NCBI GenBank assembly: GCA_029906985.1
Contig: JARYMT010000002.1
Location: forward strand, 186,001 to 250,000
Direction: 5' to 3'
Length of the DNA: 64,000 bases
From: Microgenomates group bacterium
Lineage (GTDB): Bacteria; Patescibacteriota; Microgenomatia; UBA1406; GWC2-37-13
Position numbers and translations under genes: made by a program. Shown piece by piece: positions 46,101-54,756 of the stretch. Every line of letters starts with the position of its first letter. Within the stretch, counting starts at the first letter, position 1. Under the pieces are notes generated by a model that was given only the letters and a program-made list of their open reading frames with translations, did not search any database and was not told the DNA's origin.

Positions 46101-47514
46101 AAAAGAAGAGTTAAAAAAAAGAAAGGAGGAATTAGAAGATATTATTCCTTATCCTTATCAACCAACACCAATCTCTTCTTCACCTGCAACACCAGCACCA
46201 ACATCCGTAACAACACCACCTCCAGCATCACCTCAACCAACCGCACAACCCCAACCACCCGCAGCCGCAGAAGCAGAACCAACCGCAGCTGAAGAAAAAC
46301 CAACAGAAGAAGAAGAAGAAGAAGAAGCGGAAACACCATTAACTCTTGAGCCTTTAAATTTAGACGATAAAGAACAACAGCAAGTTCGTCGATTTTATTA
46401 TCTTAGACAACTGGTTTTATCTTTACCACATACCCAAGAATATACGGCATTAAAATCCGCCTTAACATTAGAATTAACTGAATTGACAAAACAATCTCCT
46501 AAGCTCTTCCAAACTGATGAACAAGAAAGAGTTATTATTAAAGGAAGACCTATTTATGATATTGCCAAACAACAAGTTGACCAACAACGAGAAAATATTA
46601 CTCGAGCTTTTGCTTCAGTTGACATTCAATCATTATCAGATGAAGCATTTCAATCCTGTCTTTCCTCTATTTCTTTTCTTTTCCCAGAGGCTATATTAAA
46701 ATTAAGTGATGATATAGAAGAAATGGTTACTACTTTTGTCCAAAGTGATAAATTTAAAGAAAAATTACAAACCGCCTCAGATGAAGAAAAGTTCGCTTTT
46801 GCCTCTGCTGTTTTAAATTTTGGCGATAAAGAGCAAAAAAGACAAATGATTTTGTTTTTAGCGGAAAAAAAATATAAAGACCTTAATCCAATTTTAACCG
46901 GTGACAATAAAGATATTGTTGAAGGATTAAAAAAATTAATAAACTCTCTATCTCCACCAACAACTCAATTACCACCTTTTCTCCAAGAACAACCGTCACC
47001 CCTACCCGCAGAAAAACCAACAACAGCAGCAGAAACAGAAGCAGCCGCAGGAACACCCGCCACCACAGAAGAACCAACAACAGTAGCAGAAGCAGCTCCC
47101 ACAGAAGCAGAACAAACCCCAACCCCACAACCAACCGAAGAACCTCAACCAACCGCACCAACTACAGTAGCAACCAAAGAAATAAACATTCTAGCTCTTA
47201 TGCGAAGACTAAATGAAGATCCATTACACCGTAAGGAAATTTTTTCAACATTTACCGATGAAGAAAAAACAGCGGTTGCTCAAGAATTTTTAAATCGAGC
47301 CGGTGGTAGCCTATCTCAAGTTCCTGAATGGGCAAAATCATTTTTAACAGTATCTGCACCTATAGATACAGAGACAAAATCACCACCACCCGCAAGACAA
47401 TCAGCACCAGAAAAAGTCAAAGCAATATTAGCTAAACTACAAAGACCGTTTAAAAAAAGACCCAGAAAACCTAACCTTCCCCCTCCTACGCGGGTTGGTC
47501 GTCTTGATGAATAA
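43162..47514 (+). CDS. 1450-aa coiled-coil protein with P/E/T-rich linkers
   Basis: No signal peptide or membrane segment. A mixed N-terminal domain (about 1-260) includes a beta-rich part (RFKIRISYEGRD, FDFIIPIQD-like). Long charged helices follow (about 270-610), a disordered A/E/P/T-rich linker (about 650-720), a coiled coil (about 720-930), two more P/Q/A/T/E-rich linkers (about 935-975 and 995-1060), a helical domain (1070-1270), another linker (1275-1335) and a C-terminal helical domain with a basic tail. It looks like a cytoplasmic multi-domain string, perhaps a scaffold. I do not recognise a family. The gene is bounded by 20-bp inverted repeats and runs opposite to its left neighbour. 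Confidence 0.65.
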   Translation: MAETLPQPPSSESLPESLQKTIQLARRIAQTDLGEKIPGLRKSGEMRSQEVNDAYEVFELGKPPQNLHLLDYLNENLPVYLSSLPQDQLKPFFDAGVLKQEGDQIVFGDNIPPDKKVELIAALINHISQQKTLPDTGPLDANNFCTGLQALALECAQEAYNQYQPPTQTGEVTITERRITPIDRFKIRISYEGRDKKEVLLNEVLLNTEKGMIFKLRRDVKAVNNEGKEVDFYDFIIPIQDQIDSGNLEEAIKLANQTRDQFTEILEKNPQEKDRILFTLKRLINMRLTDSHIPADQKTAFQALLSANLEDPQQFQQALNLVFNFDELRQDSQSPDEKTKRQAEDRLRIKTFELAALVFGTEGLQRTVEVDLRMAVGLEDILLPPEARLQRIKLLEKTREQRRRMNEIKRSTEEPLEKRQLEALNAESKWQETLTQLRQLEQQQREAILYAFGVKDDEGKPLVDESQLTEEQKQLAKEIAQRRRTLIESGQDRVLSLNRTMVQEMLRLEGINLTSEQINALNDLVSGKSQKTVEETLADWGIKPEDERYQLIKTIIQDGRRVNSSLTGLARKVQDDFSRVEDLSLTGSVGGKKPKIDDVSHNVFLMGLKGVEYMYRHFRFKKEEQTQKVTIKEEKPPLDLPETVPTYQILQSEAISPAKPTEQPQPPAAEEEPTTAPEEAAPTESPPPAEQPAAEVESAPLTAEEEAAETETPEQRLERLTTFDPKVVESDRKKAEKLRQQIESEPQEEEKGRRVSLKKLKEQLMAAKQEKSALAHLDIDDLAYSASDDELETIAQERRDLDQIIEGLEKAIEAKKRLEAAKRAEKNLAALEEKGRLRELVSALKQDEQRQTAQQDLETIKPLIEGNPKILETAQTLLAQLHRRGIFRSDIAHFNRLAEDIARQLEQTSGWDHQAHQLNIESVKRTLLYAAITMSTQPQPTAEPEPPESKPPAATEEPQPPAQPEPTASQQSVEELINKGKEELKKRKEELEDIIPYPYQPTPISSSPATPAPTSVTTPPPASPQPTAQPQPPAAAEAEPTAAEEKPTEEEEEEEAETPLTLEPLNLDDKEQQQVRRFYYLRQLVLSLPHTQEYTALKSALTLELTELTKQSPKLFQTDEQERVIIKGRPIYDIAKQQVDQQRENITRAFASVDIQSLSDEAFQSCLSSISFLFPEAILKLSDDIEEMVTTFVQSDKFKEKLQTASDEEKFAFASAVLNFGDKEQKRQMILFLAEKKYKDLNPILTGDNKDIVEGLKKLINSLSPPTTQLPPFLQEQPSPLPAEKPTTAAETEAAAGTPATTEEPTTVAEAAPTEAEQTPTPQPTEEPQPTAPTTVATKEINILALMRRLNEDPLHRKEIFSTFTDEEKTAVAQEFLNRAGGSLSQVPEWAKSFLTVSAPIDTETKSPPPARQSAPEKVKAILAKLQRPFKKRPRKPNLPPPTRVGRLDE

Positions 47515-47595
47515 TACTTTTAACTTAAAACAAAATTTACCCATTAGATCTAAATCTAAATTTAGATTATTATGTTATGCTTGATTTACTTACCT

Positions 47596-47615
47596 TCTGA
47601 ATCGGAGGACAAAAT
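47596..47615. repeat. Right inverted repeat around the 1450-aa gene
   Basis: TCTGAATCGGAGGACAAAAT, the exact reverse complement of 43029-43048, 81 bp after the gene's stop codon. Confidence 0.8.
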
Positions 47616-47656
47616 AACAATGTAAAATGCAAAATGAGAAAAAAGAAAAAAAATTG

Positions 47657-47960
47657 TCATGCTGAATTTATTTCAGCATCTCATAAAAAATAATTGAGAT
47701 CTTGAAACAGTCCTGATATTCATCAGGACAAAGTTTAGGATGACATCAAACACTAATTGTTATAACGAACTTGCTTGTCCTGCGAATCGTAGGGTTTTAG
47801 CATCTCAAAAGAGATCCTGAAATGAATTCAGGATGACAAAAAAATAATTCTCTCAACCTTCACAACACTCTCAACTTTCTCAACACTCTAAACTTTATTC
47901 TAGAGATTCTAAAACAATCCCGACATTCGTCAGGACAAGGTTCGAGATGAAATATAACTG
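47657..47960. repeat. Cluster of CTGAA/TTCAG hairpin repeats
   Basis: Four related units: 47659-47679 (ATGCTGAA pairing with TTCAGCAT), 47695-47745 (with TCCTGATATTCATCAGGA), 47811-47838 (CCTGAAATGAATTCAGG) and 47911-47951 (with CCCGACATTCGTCAGG). Each is framed by GAGATC/GATGACA-type words. It looks like a small palindromic repeat family. Confidence 0.65.
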
Positions 47961-48006
47961 CGTAGGTCCTGTTAAAAAACAACTCGCAAAATTCATAAAA
48001 AGTTAT

Positions 48007-48012
48007 TAAAAT
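48007..48012 (+). promoter_or_regulatory. -10 box of the PBP gene, leaderless layout
   Basis: TAAAAT ends six bases before the ATG at 48019. The 15-base string TAAAATATTTTTATG is repeated exactly at the small gene at 57394. Confidence 0.45.
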
Positions 48013-48018
48013 ATTTTT

Positions 48019-48969
48019 ATGAGTGAACAAGAAGGTGTTTCAGTTATTTCTTTGGAAGGGCCAACCGCTGATCAAACCTCTCCCTTTCAGCCATTAGCTG
48101 ATGCAGCTAGAACTCTTGTTAGATTTTCTACTCTTGAACAACAAACCCAAACCGAACAACCAACAAACTTAAGAAAAGGTCACGAACTAGAAGATCTTTT
48201 CAGTATTTTGTTTGGTGTTGACCTTTCGCAAAATCCAGAGTTAAGACGCCAAGTTATGAAAATATTTTCCCATTTAGTCGCAGAAAAAAGGCCCGATATT
48301 CTTCTTTTGGCAGCAGAATCAGAAAAAAAAACCATAAAAAAACCAATAATTAAACCAGAAGGAGATAACTTAACCGATGATGAATTAAAAAAACATTTTA
48401 AGTCAATTTTCAGCTCTAAACCAATCCAAATAAAACCAAAAATTTGTCCAGATGAATATGCTATTTTCAAAAACACCCCCATCTCGGTGGGAATAATTGA
48501 AGAAAATGGAAGATTTTTTTGTGATGGTACATCAAGAGTTTTAATTTTGGAAAATAAAGGTGAAATTTATTTGGATGAACAATCAATTGCCAATATCCAA
48601 ATAAATCATTATTTGATTAATGCTGCCAAAAACGTAATTGCTTCTGTATCGGAGAATAATGGAAATATTACTGCCAATCAATCAGCTGTAGTTTCCGTTC
48701 AAAAAAATAATAATAAGGTCTATTTTAATGAACAATCAACTGGTTATATTAGTGAAAATCAGGGGCAAATAACTCTATTTGGTAAAGATTCTCTTGTTTT
48801 TATTAGCCAATCACCTTCGCGAAAAATCATTCATCGCAATGGGTCTTCACCGTCGCAGATTTTTATGATTGGAGACGTTCCTGACGATATCACTTTCCAC
48901 GATGACTATGTGATGAGTATAAAAAAGGTAACCGTGAATTTGCCATTCTACTTGTTACTGATAATTTAG
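48019..48969 (+). CDS. N-terminal part of the PBP gene (before frameshift)
   Basis: 316 residues, of which about the first 303 belong to the long product. No signal peptide. A helical start is followed by a repetitive part (about 165-275): NKGEIYLDEQSIANI, NNGNITANQSAVVSV, NNNKVYFNEQSTGYI and NQGQITLFGKDSLVFI form an approximately 20-residue repeat that suggests a beta-helix or solenoid. At 48921-48927 the frame reaches A-AAA-AAG; a -1 shift there enters the frame of the penicillin-binding protein that continues to 53384. Without the shift the product ends at TAG 48967-48969. Confidence 0.65.
   Translation: MSEQEGVSVISLEGPTADQTSPFQPLADAARTLVRFSTLEQQTQTEQPTNLRKGHELEDLFSILFGVDLSQNPELRRQVMKIFSHLVAEKRPDILLLAAESEKKTIKKPIIKPEGDNLTDDELKKHFKSIFSSKPIQIKPKICPDEYAIFKNTPISVGIIEENGRFFCDGTSRVLILENKGEIYLDEQSIANIQINHYLINAAKNVIASVSENNGNITANQSAVVSVQKNNNKVYFNEQSTGYISENQGQITLFGKDSLVFISQSPSRKIIHRNGSSPSQIFMIGDVPDDITFHDDYVMSIKKVTVNLPFYLLLII
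48921..48927 (+). promoter_or_regulatory. A-AAA-AAG slippery heptamer (-1 frameshift site candidate)
   Basis: In the frame of the 48019 gene the bases read ata-aaa-aag-gta. A -1 slip gives ggt-aac-cgt as next codons, exactly the frame of the PBP part. A weak stem (GTAAC at 48928-48932 with GTTAC about 22 bases later) follows. It may equally mark a one-base indel in the A6 run. Confidence 0.5.
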
Positions 48970-49031
48970 TTGGAGATGGTAAACAAAATCCTGCGATTGT
49001 TGTTTTTGAAAAAACAAAAGACGGCTGGATT

Positions 49032-52000
49032 ATGGTTGACGGAAGAAGACAAGATGAAATCAATCATCATCAGGATGAAAAAAACCTTATCCAAAGATTA
49101 AATCATAAAACCGGTTTGCAATTTACCACCGATGACTTTAAAGAAATCTATAACCTCCCAAAATCAAGGGAAGAAAAAATCAAAAAAAAGGCCGAGGAAG
49201 AAAAATGGAACCTTTTTTCTTATTATCAAGAAATTATTAATCTTCATTCATTAAAAAGAGCCACTCTTGCTTATCAATTTCCTGAAATGCTTGAGTGGAT
49301 TTTTCCTGTTGAGCATCCCAACGAAAATATACCCGAAAAAGAAGCGCTAATCGCTCTTGCTATCCAGGAAAGGTGGAATCTTGAAAAATATTTTAAGCAA
49401 TATTGCCAAGCTTTAATAAAAGCTGGAAAAAAACCACCACAATTACCAAATGAAAATGATGTTGATTTGTATAGAAAAATTTATAAATCAATGTTATCTA
49501 GAAAAGAAAGGCAAAGACTAAAAAAAGCGGGTGGGGTATTTGGGATTTCTGATCTTCCATCACTTGTTTACGAAACTTATTCTCAGGTTGTAAACGAACA
49601 ACAACAATCTCAGCCCACAGTTAATTCACTCATTAACTCCCAAAACCCTTTTGATAGAACTATTCTTCGTCTTGATGATTATTCTATAGTTACGTACCTG
49701 AATGAATTAAATAAATACTTAGTTGTAATTCAGGAAATTCAAAAAGATCCGTCACATAGCGCCAATATCCCTACCGCAGAAGCAATTATTAGAGAAAGAA
49801 TTAATCAAGTAGCTCACCAGTCGATATCTTTAATTCTTGCTCTAGATAAATTTGGGGCTTATAGACTATCAAAAAAGCAAAGAGAAATTTTAACAAGTGT
49901 TCCCGATAACGCTGATCTTTCGCTTATCTTTGGTTATGACCCCCGTTTAGATCCTATCTTATCAAAAGAAGAAAAAGAAAAAAAACAAAGAATAATTAAA
50001 GAAAGAAAAAAATGGTTTGATGTAATCCAGTCAGTGCTTGATGATTTAAAACAAAGCAAAAAAGCTTTACCTTTTGTCATTCATTTACCTAATGAAGAGA
50101 AAAAAATTGGTGCCGAACTACCGGAATTAAGAAGCTTATGGGAAGAAGCCGCTCGCAAATTTAATAGACGTCAAGCTCTTACTCGCCTTCTTGAAATTGC
50201 TGCTGGAGCCGTAGCAGCTTATGGAGCTTCAAACTTGCCATTAGTTAAATTTGCCGCCCAAGAATCAAAAATTATCTATCAAGAATATCGACGGGCAATT
50301 AATCAATTATTGTCCGAACCGCCTCCTTCCGGAATACCAGGAAAGATAAGAAGATTAATGGAAATAGCTAAAACCACTATTAATGCTCCCTTATCTTTTT
50401 GGAAAGAAATCGGTCAGGATGTGGGTATTAATTTTTTAAGCCAATATCGAGAAGAAATAAATAAAACTCATTTTCCTGATTTAGCGATCAGTGAAGCTTC
50501 AGGAACTCAACTTACTGAACAAGATTTTATTAAACCGATAGACAAACCTCCACAAACTGCTGGCGAATTAACTGCTCTTTTAGAAACTGAGTTAGGTAAA
50601 AGAAAGTTTATTAATGCCTTAGTTTATAACTTCTATAAAATAGGCAGTTTTAGATTTCCAGATGAAGATAGATTTAGTTATATTCCTGAAGATGAGCTTA
50701 ATGAAAAACTAGCTCTACTAATTGACAAAATGCTACCACTTTTAAAAAGAGAAAGCCCTGATAAAAGACTTGACTCCCTTAATCCCACCTCAAAAAAACA
50801 AGGCGCTCTTTTTGACTGGCAAGAATTAGTAATTGAGGTTCTCAAAAACTACTCTCCAAATTTACCCGAAATTAATCTGCTTGAGCCCTATTTTAATGAA
50901 CAGGGTTATTATATAGATGCTCCATTAGAATATTGCCGTAAAAGATTAGGATATCGTGGTGTTGAGCAAATAATGATAAATTTACTAATCAACAAGGAAA
51001 TAAGAATTAATCCGAGTGTTGTTGTCCGAAACCAGCAAGAGCTTTCAGATTTTTTACAAAATAATCCTTTAGATTTTAATTATTCTGCTTTTCAACAATG
51101 GTTAAATAATTATAATCAACTTTTTCCTGATGAAGAGACAAAGTGGCAGTTTGTCTCTTGGGCGCTTAGTCTTCAACAAACTGGCGAAATTGATTTGGAT
51201 TTAGTTTCAAAGTTTGTTGATTTATCAAGATTCCTTAAAAAAAATCCATTTTTAACCTCTCAAAACTCAACTGGTCAACAAACATTAATTCCCTTTTCCG
51301 CTATTGCTCTAGGAACAATTTATGAAGGTGCAAGAGAAAAGATTACTCGCCGGCAGTTTTTAAAAGCTGCTGCTGTTGGCACTGGCGCTTTAGCCACATA
51401 CTTAAGTTTAGAAAAACTTAATCAGGTCGTTGAATCTCCTTATCAAGCCACTACTGAAATATTGCAGGGACTAAATAGTAATCTAAAAGAGGAAGCAAAA
51501 AGAAGATTGACACCAATTCTTAATCTTCATTTTAATGGTTTTCCTTCTGCCTTAATTGTCAAAACCAGCAATGGTCAAGAAATAGGCCGTTATTTTCAAC
51601 AAAATCGAGAAATTCTTCCCTTTGATCAGATACCGCAAAGGTTTAAAAATTTTTTAACGGCTGTTGAGGATAAAAATTTTTTTGATCATGATGGTGTTGA
51701 CCCATTGGGTATTGTTAGAGCTTTAACATCGATTGGAGGAAAAGGTGGCGGCTCAACTCTAACCCAGCAACTTATTCGTTTATTTTGTTTTAGTCAAAAT
51801 GAGCTTCTTCAAGAACAAACTAACTCTGAATTGGCTTATCAAAGGAAAGCAGTGGAAATTATTGCCGCCCTTATTTTCGAAAAAAAATGGGAAGAATATT
51901 TTATTAATCAGGGTTTTAATGAAAGTGACGCTAAAAAATTAACAAAAAATAAAATTTTGGAACTTTATCTTAACAATGTTCCTTTAGGTCCTAATATCTA

Positions 52001-53384
52001 CGGTGTAAAAGCAGCTAGTAAATTTTACTTTAACAAAGAACCCAGTCAATTAACCGAAATCGAGGCCGCCTTTTTAATTGGTTTAATTCAAAATCCGGTT
52101 GGTTATAACCCACTTTCTACTTCTCGATATGATTCAGCTGGTCAACTAATTATTACTGCCAATCCTGATGAGCAAGGGAGAATTCTTCTTAACGATGCTC
52201 ATCCAGCGATGAGAAGACTAAGACGAGATATTATTCCTGTTTTGCGCGAACAAAATGAAATTTCTGATGAGGTTGTCAGAAGCGTTAATGAACAAACTAT
52301 TATTATTACTCCCCCTCAATCATCAGAACATCAAGATTATGTTAATATGGCTGTTAACCAGATTTTAAATCAACTTTCTCCTTCGCAAATTTACAGTGGT
52401 CTTGAAATCATTGTTCCTATTGATATTGCTTTGCAAACAACTTTGCAATCAGAAATATTAAACAAAGTTCAACAAGAAGCCAATAACGGCGTAACAGAAG
52501 GAGCGGTTGTAATTTTAGATGGAGAAACAGGAGGAATTTTAGCCGCTACCGGTGCAAAAGTATCAGAAAGCGGTGAGGTTGTGACTGATAATAGTGTTTG
52601 TTGGACCGCTAATTTTCCTGGCTCAACTGTAAAACCGTTCACTTATGCTAGAGCGCTTGCTGAAGATAAAATTAACCAAAACTCTTTACTTACTGGCTCA
52701 ACTTATCGAGGTATTAACAATGCCGGTGAAAGAAACTATTCGCCTCAACCATGGCCAATTGCTTTAGCCTCCTCATTAAACACCGCTGCCCAACAAACTG
52801 CTGATAGAATCGGAGCGACTCTTTTAAGTAAAACATGGCAAGATTTAGGATTAAGCCCCCCTTCAATAGCTGATATCTCAACTAATCTTACTTTAGGCAC
52901 TCAGCCAGTTACACCAGTGGCTCTTGCTGGCGCTTATACTCCTTTTGCCAACCAAGGCCGTCTTAACCCTCCAACTTCAATTACTGAAGTTAGACAAAAC
53001 GGAAGAACAGTTTTTACTAACAGCCAACCACCAACTCAAGTATTCTCACCAAAAGTCGCCGATCTTATTTTAAATGCCCTAATGAATCCTGAAAATAAAA
53101 TTTTACCTCGGCCAGAAACGTGGCAAGTATTAAGAGATGGTAATGGTTGGTATTTTGCTAAAAGCGGTACCGAAAGTAATGCAAGTGGGGTACAAAGAGC
53201 GGTCTGGATGACTGGTGGCATGATTCATCCTCAAACCGGAAAAAAATATATTGTTGTTGCTTATCTTGGAACCCATAATCCAGCCGGAATGAGTAGTACT
53301 GTCTGGGGAGTTTCTACTGCTGGTCCTTTCTGGCGGCAAGTAATAGAATTATTAAAACAACAAGGTGGGCAAGAAACAAATTGA
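49032..53384 (+). CDS. Class A penicillin-binding protein with giant N-terminal extension
   Basis: 1450 residues from the ATG at 49032; the frame is open from about 48928 and probably joins the 48019 gene. The first 765 residues are mostly helical and unrecognised. Then TRRQFLKAAAVGTGALATYLSL (about 771-792), a twin-arginine-type membrane segment. Next a GT51 transglycosylase: EDKNFFDHDGVDP near 878, GGSTLTQQL, LELYLNNVPLG, and AAFLIGLIQNP. Last a transpeptidase with SxxK (GSTVKPF, S near 1198), SxN (SSLNTA) and KSGT near 1376. So it can polymerise and cross-link peptidoglycan outside the membrane while about 1070 residues remain inside. Active-site motifs are intact. Confidence 0.88.
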   Translation: MVDGRRQDEINHHQDEKNLIQRLNHKTGLQFTTDDFKEIYNLPKSREEKIKKKAEEEKWNLFSYYQEIINLHSLKRATLAYQFPEMLEWIFPVEHPNENIPEKEALIALAIQERWNLEKYFKQYCQALIKAGKKPPQLPNENDVDLYRKIYKSMLSRKERQRLKKAGGVFGISDLPSLVYETYSQVVNEQQQSQPTVNSLINSQNPFDRTILRLDDYSIVTYLNELNKYLVVIQEIQKDPSHSANIPTAEAIIRERINQVAHQSISLILALDKFGAYRLSKKQREILTSVPDNADLSLIFGYDPRLDPILSKEEKEKKQRIIKERKKWFDVIQSVLDDLKQSKKALPFVIHLPNEEKKIGAELPELRSLWEEAARKFNRRQALTRLLEIAAGAVAAYGASNLPLVKFAAQESKIIYQEYRRAINQLLSEPPPSGIPGKIRRLMEIAKTTINAPLSFWKEIGQDVGINFLSQYREEINKTHFPDLAISEASGTQLTEQDFIKPIDKPPQTAGELTALLETELGKRKFINALVYNFYKIGSFRFPDEDRFSYIPEDELNEKLALLIDKMLPLLKRESPDKRLDSLNPTSKKQGALFDWQELVIEVLKNYSPNLPEINLLEPYFNEQGYYIDAPLEYCRKRLGYRGVEQIMINLLINKEIRINPSVVVRNQQELSDFLQNNPLDFNYSAFQQWLNNYNQLFPDEETKWQFVSWALSLQQTGEIDLDLVSKFVDLSRFLKKNPFLTSQNSTGQQTLIPFSAIALGTIYEGAREKITRRQFLKAAAVGTGALATYLSLEKLNQVVESPYQATTEILQGLNSNLKEEAKRRLTPILNLHFNGFPSALIVKTSNGQEIGRYFQQNREILPFDQIPQRFKNFLTAVEDKNFFDHDGVDPLGIVRALTSIGGKGGGSTLTQQLIRLFCFSQNELLQEQTNSELAYQRKAVEIIAALIFEKKWEEYFINQGFNESDAKKLTKNKILELYLNNVPLGPNIYGVKAASKFYFNKEPSQLTEIEAAFLIGLIQNPVGYNPLSTSRYDSAGQLIITANPDEQGRILLNDAHPAMRRLRRDIIPVLREQNEISDEVVRSVNEQTIIITPPQSSEHQDYVNMAVNQILNQLSPSQIYSGLEIIVPIDIALQTTLQSEILNKVQQEANNGVTEGAVVILDGETGGILAATGAKVSESGEVVTDNSVCWTANFPGSTVKPFTYARALAEDKINQNSLLTGSTYRGINNAGERNYSPQPWPIALASSLNTAAQQTADRIGATLLSKTWQDLGLSPPSIADISTNLTLGTQPVTPVALAGAYTPFANQGRLNPPTSITEVRQNGRTVFTNSQPPTQVFSPKVADLILNALMNPENKILPRPETWQVLRDGNGWYFAKSGTESNASGVQRAVWMTGGMIHPQTGKKYIVVAYLGTHNPAGMSSTVWGVSTAGPFWRQVIELLKQQGGQETN

Positions 53385-53388
53385 AACT

Positions 53389-53503
53389 CCCACGACCTAA
53401 CGGTCGGGGAATCTTTATAAACGCTTTATTGGAGTTGAAATCCGCCGAAGCGGAAAATAGCCTCCCACAATATAACTATTAGAGAATTTCGCGAAGGCGG
53501 ATT
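53389..53503. other. GC-rich hairpins between convergent genes
   Basis: CGACC (53393-53397) pairs with GGTCG (53402-53406), extended by CCC/GGG. TCCGC-CGAA-GCGGA folds at 53441-53454. AATCCGCC (53439-53446) also matches GGCGGATT (53496-53503). It separates two convergent genes and may end transcription on both strands; it also resembles the hairpin ends of IS200/IS605 elements, but no transposase is present. Confidence 0.45.
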
Positions 53504-53509
53504 AAAAAC

Positions 53510-54703
53510 CTACATCATCCCTCTTTGTTGCCCTCCGGATTCTTTTTTTGATGAGACATAAACTAAAACTGCTAATAGACCAAAAATACCAAGAACAATT
53601 GGTAAGCCTTTTTTTGCTGTTTTTTCTATTTTCATTTTTCTTAAAATTCTTTTTTCCTCATCTCCCAGATTTGCCAAATTGCTAACTAATTGTTGATATT
53701 CAGACAATAATGAGTTGGTAGTTTGCTCATCTATAAATCCCGCTTCTTTTATTTTTGAAATAAATTGGTTAAATTTTTCTTGATTAAATTCTACTCTTAA
53801 ATCAGTTCTTGTTCCTTTCCCTTTTTTAACTTCTTCTTTTATTTCAATGCACCCATTAACCACCTCTCTAAATGTTTCAGTTATCACCCCAATTGGATTT
53901 TCTTCTAACTGTTTTTCAATTTGTTGTTTTTCTTCATCGGTTAAAGTCTTACCTTCATTAACTATGTTGACAACCTCTCGTGCAATTGGTTGAATTTGAG
54001 CTTTTACCTGATCGGGAATAGGCTCTCCATTTTCACCTTTAAGTTTTCCCCTTTCTTCTTGAAGTTTTTTTTGTTTTTGCTCTGCTTCTTCTTTCATCCT
54101 TTCTAATTGATCTTTTTTCGATTTGATAAGAGCCTTCTGTTCTTTAGACAAATCATTCGATGAAAGTAGATTATCGTAACGTTTAATTTGTTCATCAAAA
54201 TTAACTACTCTTTGTCCAATAATACTAATCTCAATATCATATCCTAAAGCGCAAGTGAAAGGATCCTGACTTTGTTTAAATTCAGTTATCACTTCATCAA
54301 AACCTTTTCTTTTTTCTTTCCCTCCTGCTCTTTCTCCAATTATTTTTGTTAAAATTTTTAAAGCTTTTTCTGCCTCTTGCGGAAGAATTTTTCTCGCCTC
54401 AACTTGCCTGTTTAAATCTTCTTCTATTGTTTCTAAAACCAATGATGCTGCTTCTCGTCCTAAAGAACTGCGTAATATCTCAATAACAAAAGCTCTTCCT
54501 CCTGCCAACTCTTGTAAAGCATCTCGGGCTTTATCTGGTTTATAAATTCCTGCATTTGCTAAACTTGCTTCTTGAGGTCCGGCTAAAGGAATGGCTGCTG
54601 CGTTCTGTGTTCTATTATCTGGAGAAACTCCTCCTCCTTCTGGACCACCAACAACCGCGCCTACTCCTGATGTTAACTCTGTATTTCCACTACCATCTGC
54701 CAT
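53510..54703 (-). CDS. Tail-anchored coiled-coil protein, unknown
   Basis: 397 residues. A Gly/Asn-rich disordered start (about 1-50), helical domains rich in Lys/Glu (about 55-150), a coiled coil (about 170-225), further helices, and one C-terminal transmembrane segment (LPIVLGIFGLLAVLVYVSS, about 367-386) ending in a short polar tail. It is a tail-anchored protein with the body in the cytoplasm. It lies convergent to the PBP gene and 53 bp after the small paralogue gene upstream on the same strand. Function unknown. Confidence 0.65.
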   Translation of the reverse strand: MADGSGNTELTSGVGAVVGGPEGGGVSPDNRTQNAAAIPLAGPQEASLANAGIYKPDKARDALQELAGGRAFVIEILRSSLGREAASLVLETIEEDLNRQVEARKILPQEAEKALKILTKIIGERAGGKEKRKGFDEVITEFKQSQDPFTCALGYDIEISIIGQRVVNFDEQIKRYDNLLSSNDLSKEQKALIKSKKDQLERMKEEAEQKQKKLQEERGKLKGENGEPIPDQVKAQIQPIAREVVNIVNEGKTLTDEEKQQIEKQLEENPIGVITETFREVVNGCIEIKEEVKKGKGTRTDLRVEFNQEKFNQFISKIKEAGFIDEQTTNSLLSEYQQLVSNLANLGDEEKRILRKMKIEKTAKKGLPIVLGIFGLLAVLVYVSSKKESGGQQRGMM

Positions 54704-54756
54704 ATTTTTTTAAGAAAATTGATTAATTAAAAATTAGAAATTAAAATTGAAAATTT

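Larger units (their letters stand above)
47515..48018. other. Gene-free stretch with hairpin repeats
   Basis: 504 bp without a gene. After the right inverted repeat it holds a set of related hairpin repeats (47657-47960), then a stretch of CTCAACACTCT words and an AT-rich promoter region for the next gene. Confidence 0.6.

Noticed and set aside
53389-53503. IS200/IS605 insertion
   Set aside because: Only hairpins; no transposase or TnpB frame.
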